Assembly: GCA_030180135.1 (NCBI GenBank)
Contig: CM058237.1
Coordinates: 39,763,126 to 39,827,125 of the forward strand
DNA: 64,000 bases
Direction: 5' to 3'
Source of the DNA: Orychophragmus violaceus
Taxonomy: Eukaryota > Streptophyta > Magnoliopsida > Brassicales > Brassicaceae
The position numbers and the translations under genes were made by a program. The notes under the pieces were generated by a model that was not told the DNA's origin, did not search any database, and worked only from the letters and a program-made list of their open reading frames with translations. Shown here one piece after another: positions 55,928 through 64,000 of the stretch. Each line of letters begins with the position of its first letter. Positions within the stretch are counted from its first letter, which is position 1.

Positions 55928-56575
55928 TGTTATATATGGGTTTAGTACCCCACCCATTTAGAAGGCCCAATACCTATTCTTCAGCTCAAGGTCGGCCCAA
56001 CAAGAAATCCTACTGCCCAACAAGCGATAAAAGGCCAGAACGAATATGCCAGACCAAGCTCGTTTGCATCGGCTCGGCTCGGCTCGACCTGAACAAAACG
56101 ACAACGAGCCGGCTCGGCCGCACAAACGTCCAAGGAATGTACGGCTCAGCCCATCTCGTCATCAAGTACGGCCCAATCCGCACGAGCCCGACGAGCAGTC
56201 AACGGCCTTTAGAAAGTACGACCGCATTTTACTATAAATAAATAGGAGTCGTCACTGTACATTAATGTAACTTTTTGGGATTTGTGCACTTCTTACTACT
56301 TTCTCTCTCTAGAGTCCATTTCCCGAATTGTAAACCGAGCACGTCTCTCGACCTGCTCGGATATCTAAATATAAAGACACGCTCGTTCCGAGCACTTCAT
56401 TCTCTTTGAACGAACCCGAACACGATTCTCTTCTCGCTCATCCCGAGCACATTTTTTCCTGCTAGTCTCTGAATTTAGTCGGTTCTCTCTAAAGAACAAC
56501 TTAGTTCCCTCGGACCGGGCACGTCAACTCTCGAGCAAGACGCGCGTTCGGATCTTGTGACCACTTCGGTTATCA
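55928..56575 (+). repeat. 5' LTR of Tat element 2
   Basis: This is 648 bp, TGTTATATATGGG to GGTTATCA, with the TATA box TATAAATAAATAG at ~56,233. It is recognisably related to 43594-44233 but with many substitutions and small indels. Confidence 0.88.
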
Positions 56576-56632
56576 CAATTGGCGCCGTCTGTGGGGAACT
56601 AAAGTTTTCTTCACTAACGGACAGATTCAGCG

Positions 56633-58936
56633 ATGACAGGAGCTCCATCGAACAAGGACTACGTCCACATCGAAGACATCACAAGCTCGGAAACAGCCTC
56701 CCGAGCAAGAGGGCAACCCCAGCACGTTTCTCAGGTTGCAGATCCAATCATCCAGCCGGCCGGCGCCGAGCAGCAACCTCTGAATACCGAACGACCACAA
56801 CAAGCCGCGGAAACTCAGACAAACGAGCAGGACATGTCCACCTTGCTCAAAACTCTCATGACTCAAATAGCCGAACTCTCTCAGGGAAGCAACGCTCGCT
56901 TCGATCAGCTTGCCACGGCACACGCAGTATGCCAAGGGCAAATCAACGATCTACGAATGACAAGTCAACAAGGATCCGTTCCCCGAACTCATCTTCACCG
57001 AGCGTTATTTGAAGAAACGCCACCCCCAAACCCGAGAAACCGAACGGTAACGCAGCAACAGACCGAGGACGAACAACCCCCCAACACGGATATCCCGAGT
57101 AGCTCAGCGCCCGACGCGCATAGAGACAACGAAATTGAAGACATAAAACTAATGTTGAAAAATATGACGTCCAAAGTCCATCAGGCGATCAGCTCGACCC
57201 CCGAAATCGACCGCGTACTGGAAGAAACTCAGAACACTCCGTTCACTCGTCGCCTCATGGATATCCAGTTCGAGCATCCTATTTCGGCGGTCAAAATCAA
57301 GATGACGACCTACGACGGCAAATCCGACCCAAGGCAGTTTCTGACAGCATTCCGCATTGCAATGGGAAGGACAAAGTTCAGTATCGGGGAACGTGACGCA
57401 GGTTACTGCCAACTGTTCGTCGAGCATTTGACCGGCTCGGCCCTGGATTGGTTCTCCCGCTTGGAACCGAACTCGATCGACGGATACAGCGACTTAACGC
57501 ACGCCTTTCTCAAACATTACTCGATGTATATTCAGGAGGAGGTATCAAACGCCGACCTATGGGCTATCTCCCAAGGACCGAGGGAAAGCCTCCGATCGTA
57601 CGTCACCCGCTTCAAAAACGTTTTGGCCAAAATCACGATCACCGACAGCGAAGGTCTACCCGCACTCCGAAACGGCCTCTGGTACGAATCAAGCTTCCGG
57701 GAAGAACTGAAGAAAAATAGACCCAGCTCGCTAGAGGACGCCCTCCACCGCGCATCGATCTTCGTCGAACTCGAGGAAGAAAAAGAAACCCTAGCCAAGA
57801 AGTTCGGGCCCAAGAGTTCGACTTCGAAAGACAAAACCGAAAAGAATACCGAGCAATGCGAACCTCGGCAGCACTACGATCAGGATTACAAAAAATCCAA
57901 GGAAGAAGAAACCGCAAGAAAAGGGAAATCGTCGTATTACGTCAGCGATCAGTTGCGAGAACACCGACAGGACGAGGAACGTCCCCATCAGGATCAACGA
58001 CAAAGTCATCCCGACCGCTCTCAAAATCATCAGCAGGAACGACCCACGCAAGGATACCAAGGTCAAAATCAAGGCAGACCGTGGAACAAATTCATCCGAG
58101 GAGCCGATAAAAACAAGTTATTCTGCGAATATCATCAGCGAGCGGGTCATAGCACCGAGGAATGCAGAAACCTTCAAGCCCTCCTTTTCGCCGATTACCA
58201 AAAGGATGGGAAGAAATTAGTGCTGGATCGCAATAAACCTCACCCGAAGCAAATCAACCAAGTCACGCAACCAAAGAACGAGGCCGAGCGCTTCAGGATC
58301 GTCCAGGAAGAGCAAAGGAAACAGGTTGCGTTCGACGAAGAGACCGAACAAATCAACGCAGCGGCCGCCGCGGACAAAAGAGCCCGCGACGAAGAAGAGG
58401 AAGACGGAGCACGTCCAAGGAGACGAATAAACATGATTATGGGAGGACTGCCTATGGTCAACGATTCAGTTCGATCAATAAAAGAATATGAACGAAGGGC
58501 CACGGCCGCCCAGCACTACCGACGAAACGCCACTGACGAGCTCAGAATCGGCGAGGAAGTGAGTTTTACCGAACAAGATGCCGAAGGAGTGGACCGACCG
58601 CATAACGATCCACTCGTCGTCGCCATGCGAATCGGCGACTGCGAGGTAGAAAAAATTCTGATCGACACCGGCAGCTCGGTCGACCTAATTTTTAGAGAAA
58701 CACTACAACGAATGGAGCTCAGCGACTACCGTATCAAACCTTCGACAAGACCACTAACCGGCTTCTCGGGAGACTCGATCAACACAATCGGAACAATCAA
58801 ACTTCCAGTCTACGTCGGCAGAATTACCAAGCTGATCAAGTTCGTAGTCGTCGACCGACCAGCTATCTACAACGTCATCCTCGGAACGCCTTGGATTCAC
58901 GAAATGAGGGCAGTCCCATCCACATTTCATCAATGA
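56633..58936 (+). pseudogene. Tat gag-protease, copy 2
   Basis: It begins MTGAPSNKDYVHIEDITSSE like copy 1 and keeps the gag core, the CEYHQRAGHSTEEC knuckle and the LIDTGSSVDLIF protease motif. A TGA at 58934 (STFHQ-VKFPTPFG, Cys codon TGT in copy 1) interrupts it at residue 767. The same frame continues into RT, so this copy has a nonsense change where copy 1 has a frameshift slightly downstream. Confidence 0.9.
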
Positions 58937-61900
58937 GTCAAGTTCCCAACCCCGTTCGGCGTGTATACACTACGAGGAAATCAGAGGATATCCCGCACAT
59001 GCTTCCGTATCGAGCACAAAATGCGCCATAAATCAAAAGCATACCTAGTCGCAGAGCCTCGAATCGAGCTGCCACCTCCCGACCGCCCGCAGAAGGACGC
59101 GATAGTACAAATCAACATCGACATTCGCGATCCCGAACGCTGCGTCGGAATAGGAGCCGACCTCCGAGCTGACCTACGAGACAAGCTGATAGAATTCCTG
59201 AAGGAAAATGCCACGACCTTCGCCTGGACGACGACTGACATGACTGGAGTCGACCCGACCATCGCATGTCACGAACTGCACGTCGATCCGATCTTTAAAC
59301 CAGTCAAACAGAAAAGACGAAAGCTCGGCCCCGAACGCGCCAAAGCTGTCAACGATGAGGTAGAAAGACTTTCAAAGGCAGGTTCGATCACCGAGGTGAA
59401 GTATCCGGACTGGTTGGCAAATCCCGTCGTAGTGAAAAAGAAGAATGGTAAATGGAGAGTATGCGTAGATTTCACCGACCTCAACAAGGCGTGCCCAAAG
59501 GATAGCTTCCCGCTTCCGCACATTGATCGACTCGTAGAAGCGACCACCGGCCACGAGCTACTATCGTTCATGGACGCCTTCGCCGGGTATAATCAGATTA
59601 TGATGCACCCAGACGACCGAGAAAAGACTTCCTTCATCACTGACCGCGGGACATATTGTTACAAGGTTATGCCCTTCGGGCTCAAGAATGCAGGAGCAAC
59701 TTACCAGCGCCTCGTAAACCGAATGTTCGCCGACCAGCTCGGCAACACAATGGAAGTTTATATTGACGATATGCTCGTCAAATCCGCTTTAGCCGACGAC
59801 CACATCAGTCACCTCGCAACATGTTTCGCGAGCCTGAACAAGTACGGAATGAAGTTGAATCCAGCAAAATGTACTTTCGCGGTCACATCGGGAGAGTTCC
59901 TTGGTTACATCGTCACAAAGAGGGGCATCGAAGCAAATCCGAAGAAAATAACGGCGATCACCGAGCTCCCATCTCCAAGGAACACCAGAGAAGTCCAACG
60001 ACTAACCGGACGTGTCGCAGCCCTGAATAGATTCATCTCTCGATCAACGGACAAGTGTCTCCCTTTCTACAATCTTCTTCGTGGGAACAAGAAATTCGAG
60101 TGGGACGCTAAGTGCGAGGACGCGTTTCAACAGCTAAAGACCTACCTCTCCACCCCACCAATTCTGGCCAAACCCGAGGAAGGAGAGACGTTGTACTTAT
60201 ACATCTCCGTGTCAACCTCGGCAGTTAGCAGTGTGCTCGTCCGCGACGATCGAGGTGACCAAAGACCCATTTTCTACACAAGCAAAATCTTCGACGACGC
60301 GGAAACACGCTACAATACACTCGAGAAGCTCGCTTTAGCAGTCGTCGTCTCAGCTCGGAAGCTCCGCCCTTATTTTCAGTCACATTCGGTGGTCGTACTC
60401 ACAAACCAACCAATCAGGACAATCCTGCATAGTCCGAGCCAGTCAGGAAGAATTGCTAAATGGGCGGTAGAGCTAAGCGAGTACGACATCGAATACAAAC
60501 CCCGAACCAGCGCAAAGGCACAAGTCCTGGCTGACTTCCTCATCGAACTACCACCCGAACTCACTACGAACGAAGCTTTACCTCCAAAGGAGAAATGGAT
60601 CCTGTTCGTAGACGGTTCCTCATCAAGAAACGGTTCGGGCGTAGGAGTCAAATTGACATCCCCGACCGGCGAACTAATCGAACAATCCTTCCGCCTAGGA
60701 TTTCCAGCTTCAAACAACGAAGCCGAATACGAAGCACTGCTCGCCGGACTACGACTAGCCGAGGTGGTAGGAGCAAAGCATGTAGATGCGTTCGCCGATT
60801 CATAGCTGGTCGTAAACCAATTCAACGGGGAATACGAAGCAAAAAACGAGCGCATGGATGCATACTTAAAGCTCGTCCAGGAAATCACCAGACAGATCGG
60901 GTCGGTCACGCTAACCAAGATCCCCAGAAGCGACAACTCCTCTGCCGACGCACTGGCCGCCCTAGCATCAACTTCGGACCTCGATCTTCGTCGAATCATT
61001 CCAGTCGAATGCATAGCTCGACCAAGCATCGCACCGAACGAAGATGTACTTCTAATTACCGAGGAAGACGAAGGATTGGACGATGCTCATAGAAGCAACG
61101 AGGAGGTAATTAAGGATACCGATCCCGAACATGCTACTACCATCGACTGGAGAGACGAGATCAAGGACTATATACTAACGGGGAAGGTCCCCGAGGATCG
61201 TTGGGCAGCTCGCCGTTTAAAAGTTCGCTGCGCTCGGTACGTAATAATGAAGGACAAACTATTCCTTGGAGCGCGTCCAAGGCACTATTGCGATGCATAA
61301 ACGGGCAGGAGATCAAATGGGTCACCGAGCAAACTCACGAAGGAGCAGGCGGAAATCACACAAGCGGCCGAGCATTGGCCGCAAAGATAAAGCGACACGG
61401 TCACTTCTGGCCAACCATGATCGCTGACTGCGAGAGTTATGTCGCCCGATGCGAGAAATGTCAGAGGCACGCCCCAAGCATACACCAGCCAGCCGAGCTC
61501 CTCACCACCGCATCCACACCCTACCCATTCGTGCGATGGGCGATGGACATTGTCGGACCTCTCCCGGCCTCGCATCAAAAGAAGTTCATCCTAATAATGA
61601 CCGATTACTTTACCAAGTGGGTCGAAGCCGAATCCTACTCGGAAATCAAAAACCTCGACGTTCAGAAGTTTGTTTGGAAGTACATAATCTGCCGTCACGG
61701 TGTTCCCTACGAGATCGTAACCGACAATGGTTCCCAGTTTATCTCCAATCTGTTCGAAGGATTCTGTGCGAGGTGGAAGATACGTCTGTGCAAATCAACA
61801 CCGAGGTACCCACAAGGTAATGGTCAGGCCGAGGCGACCAACAAAACGATCATCGACGGTCTGAAAAAGCGAATGGAAAGTAAGAAAGGCCTCTGGGCCG

Positions 61901-62384
61901 ACGAGCTCGATGGCGTCCTCTGGTCTCATCGGACCACCCCGAGAACATCAACCGGCCAGACACCTTTTTCACTCTCTCACGGAATGGAGGCAATGTCCCC
62001 AGCCGAGATGTGTGTCCCGACAATACGCCTGAGTATCGCGCCCGAGCACGAAGACCTTAACAACAACATGATCATCGACTGCCTTGATCAAGCAGAGGAA
62101 CTACGAGACCGAGCGCTCCTACGTCTCCAGAACTATCAGCAGCAAATCACGAGACACTACAATAAGAAGGTCAAAGGACGCCGCTTCGTAGAAGGCGACC
62201 TCGTTCTCCGGAAAGTATTTGAAAACACGCGGGAATACCGAGCAGGAAACTTGGCGCAAACTGGGAAGGACCATACATCGTCTCAAAGATAGTTAAACCC
62301 GGCGTCTACGAGCTCGTGACAATGAAGGGAGAAGCCATCCCACGCTCATGGAACGCGAACAAGCTCAAGAGGTACTACTATTAG
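58937..62384 (+). pseudogene. Tat pol, copy 2: RT, dual RNase H, integrase
   Basis: RT (VYIDDMLVKS) and the first RNase H are continuous to 60805, where a TAG (ADS-LVVNQ) replaces Gln inside the second RNase H. The frame resumes to ~61,280, where one base is missing relative to copy 1 (KLFLGARPRHY against ELFRWCASKAL). Integrase then runs in the new frame (CEKCQRHA, MDIVGPLPAS, VTDNGSQF, GNGQAEATNK) to 62292. A further missing base near 62,247 shifts the last ~35 residues. The final codons KLKRYYY and the stop are at 62384. At least three lesions here, none shared with copy 1. Confidence 0.9.
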
Positions 62385-62535
62385 TCCGAGCATCGCGCTC
62401 ACAGGAAAGACGAGCATCGCGCTCAAAAAAAAAAAAAAAAAAAAAACGAGCATCTCTCGCTCACAGAAAAGCCGAGCATCGCGCTCAAAAAAAAAAAAAA
62501 AAACACGAGCATTCGTCGCTCCAAACCGAGCTCGC
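62385..62535 (+). repeat. Array of GAGCATCGCGCTC units with A22 and A17 tracts after Tat pol copy 2
   Basis: Units CGAGCATCGCGCTC, CGAGCATCTCTCGCTC and CGAGCATTCGTCGCTC alternate with homopolymer A tracts at 62425-62446 and 62487-62503. Copy 1 has a single long A35 tract in the same place. 62,536-63,214 resembles 50,116-50,790 and holds no gene. Confidence 0.88.
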
Positions 62536-63214
62536 TATACACGAGCTTGAGTAATATGTAAAGTGAACTACGATCGGCTTGATCCCCTTTTCGGGGTACG
62601 TAGGCAACCTCTCACGAGGCTCAGCTATATCAATAATAAAATTTTATCAAGTCTAAATTCTTGTTTCAATCACACCGAACAGATCGACATCCTGGCCAGA
62701 TGGTCGACACCTTTTTAAGCCGGGCCAAGTTCCCGCACAAGGCTGATCGACAATAAATAAGCCAAGCACAGCCCTCGCATACTGTCCCGATCAGACCTTA
62801 GGGATAAGCCGAGCACTTACTCGCACCCGACCTGTGGCACAACGGGCACAGTCTCGAACCCCACAACTAAAAAGCCGGGCCCAGTCCCCGCACAAGGACG
62901 ACTGACAGAAAAAATAAGCCGAACAAAGTTTCGCATAACTGTCCCGGTCGATCCTACGGGATAAGCCGAGCACCTTTGCTCGCACCTAGTCAAATACACC
63001 TATGTAACCTAAACTGAGCATCGTTATTGAAACCTTGCAAGAATCGCCTACCCAAATCAAGAAACATGTAATATAGAAAAGGCCACAAGGGAAGGAGAAG
63101 TAGAGTTCTCAAACATAATATAAAAGAGAAAAAAAACAATCCATTAAAAGTGCACGAAGGCACGAATCCGGTTATACAGCACATTACAAAAGGAAACGAC
63201 AAAAGCGAACAAAA

Positions 63215-64000
63215 CTAGGAAGTCTCGGGAGCCTGATTTTCAACCGCATCTTCATCCTCGCCCCCAGCTGCCCGAAGATTGTCCACCACGGAGGACGTCA
63301 AGAGCGCGTTGTTCGACCCATGTTGATCGACAGGAAGCACCGAGGATCCCTCATCAGCACGACCAGAAACGTCAGGAGGAGTCATGGTGAAGTCCTTATC
63401 AACCAGATCGGTGAATTGAACCGAGGCAAGCTGTTCCTTGAAACGGACGAAGTCGGAACGAGCCTTGACAATCCTATCAGCAGGGATCGCGAACCCTTCT
63501 TTAGCAAGCGTCTCCAGCATAGACGCAACCGCCGCGGCTTGATTCATCAGAATCTGAGTCCTCCTCCCAAGCTCTTTCTCCTCGTTAGCTTTCTTAATTT
63601 TGGAAAGCCGAGCCTGCGCCTTCTCAGAAACCCGCTGCCTCTCTTTCTGGACTTCACGCGTACGAGAGGATCTCAGCCGAGCACACTCGGATTCAAGCCT
63701 GCCCTCCAAGTCAGATACCCGGGCAATCAGTTCATCGGCTTCGGCCCGAACGTTTGAGCAGTCAGTCAAGCACTGAACGTTCTCAGTATTTAGCCGATCG
63801 TTCTCGGCCGAAAGTCCAGCGACTTTCTCTTCCAAAGCAGACACCTTCCTCTGCTCATCTTCAAGGGTCGATCGAAGCGCCACCGCGTGTAGTGACACCT
63901 CACGATACCCCTCTAGCTCGGCAATGACCTTACCGGCCTTGGTAAGGTCCCGCTTCAACTCGCTGATCGCCCTTTCAAGGTCGACCTCCCTCTGCTCGTA
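63215..64000 (-). CDS. Antisense ORF of Tat element 2, coiled-coil C-terminal part (5' end outside window)
   Basis: The frame is open from the window edge to the stop at 63215. It reads as a long coiled coil (ALEEKVAGLSAENDRL, ADELIARVSDLEGRLESE, QARLSKIKKANEEKELGRR) with a C-terminal tail matching copy 1 (TSSVVDNLRA). Unlike copy 1 it lacks the 35-bp duplication and stays in frame across this region. The N-terminal domain lies outside the window. Confidence 0.75.
   Translation of the reverse strand, partial: YEQREVDLERAISELKRDLTKAGKVIAELEGYREVSLHAVALRSTLEDEQRKVSALEEKVAGLSAENDRLNTENVQCLTDCSNVRAEADELIARVSDLEGRLESECARLRSSRTREVQKERQRVSEKAQARLSKIKKANEEKELGRRTQILMNQAAAVASMLETLAKEGFAIPADRIVKARSDFVRFKEQLASVQFTDLVDKDFTMTPPDVSGRADEGSSVLPVDQHGSNNALLTSSVVDNLRAAGGEDEDAVENQAPETS

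Larger units (their letters stand above)
55928..64000 (+). mobile_element. Tat-lineage Ty3/gypsy element 2, right end outside window
   Basis: Same organisation as element 1: LTR 55928-56575, a PBS-like TGGCGCCGTCTGTGGGGA (56580-56597), gag-pro from 56633, pol to 62384, an A-tract array, then the antisense ORF, which runs out of the window. The gag-pol parts of the two copies are highly similar and the LTRs more divergent. It carries several inactivating lesions of its own, at sites different from those of element 1. No target duplication can be checked. Confidence 0.92.

Overview
The window is plant nuclear DNA, almost certainly from a Brassicaceae genome. The evidence is spliced genes with GT-AG introns, a MULE carrying a DUF1985/Ulp1 gene, Athila-, Tat- and chromovirus-type Ty3/gypsy elements, a decayed Ty1/copia element, a Helitron end and a block of plastid DNA. 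It looks like a transposon-rich, probably pericentromeric segment. I see no intact ordinary host gene; host material survives as broken pieces of a PLIM2-like LIM gene, a clade A PP2C and an RPA1-like gene.

Layout. 1-~9,760: a large non-TIR Mutator-like element (KAONASHI/VANDAL type). It holds an 8-exon DUF1985 + Ulp1 (C48 protease) gene on +, a telomere-motif tandem array, a 2-exon GRF zinc-finger membrane protein on +, and a complete 3-exon mudrA transposase on -. A short motif (AATCYGYAACA, reverse TGTTGCGGATT) is clustered in its non-coding parts. 10,142-26,699: a PLIM2-like LIM pseudogene split in intron 1 by a 15.4 kb nest. The outer element is a young minus-strand gypsy chromovirus (10,517-25,870, TSD GTTTC). 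Its pol is interrupted by a still younger minus-strand copia element (14,174-21,310, also TSD GTTTC) whose own pol is rotten. ~27,010-29,150: plastid DNA (ycf15, trnL-CAA, ndhB 3' part). 29,150-32,650: AT-rich repeat debris with a Helitron 3' terminus.

32,653-42,420: an older Athila-type element (TSD TCTTG) with several stops. It landed just upstream of a clade A PP2C (ABI1/ABI2/HAB-like) fragment. 43,594-54,255 and 55,928-end: two related Tat-lineage elements in the same orientation. Each has gag-pro, RT, two RNase H domains and integrase, plus a large antisense multi-exon ORF between pol and the 3' end. An RPA1-like gene fragment is caught between them.

How things fit. The most interesting system is the first: the DUF1985/Ulp1 gene resembles the VANC anti-silencing genes of VANDAL MULEs, and the clustered motif could be its recognition sequence. 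The second is a palindromic GTGTCGATCGACAC motif, spaced about 20 bp, that recurs inside both the copia and the Athila elements although these families are unrelated. All functional statements are read from sequence by eye and from remembered family features; no search was run.
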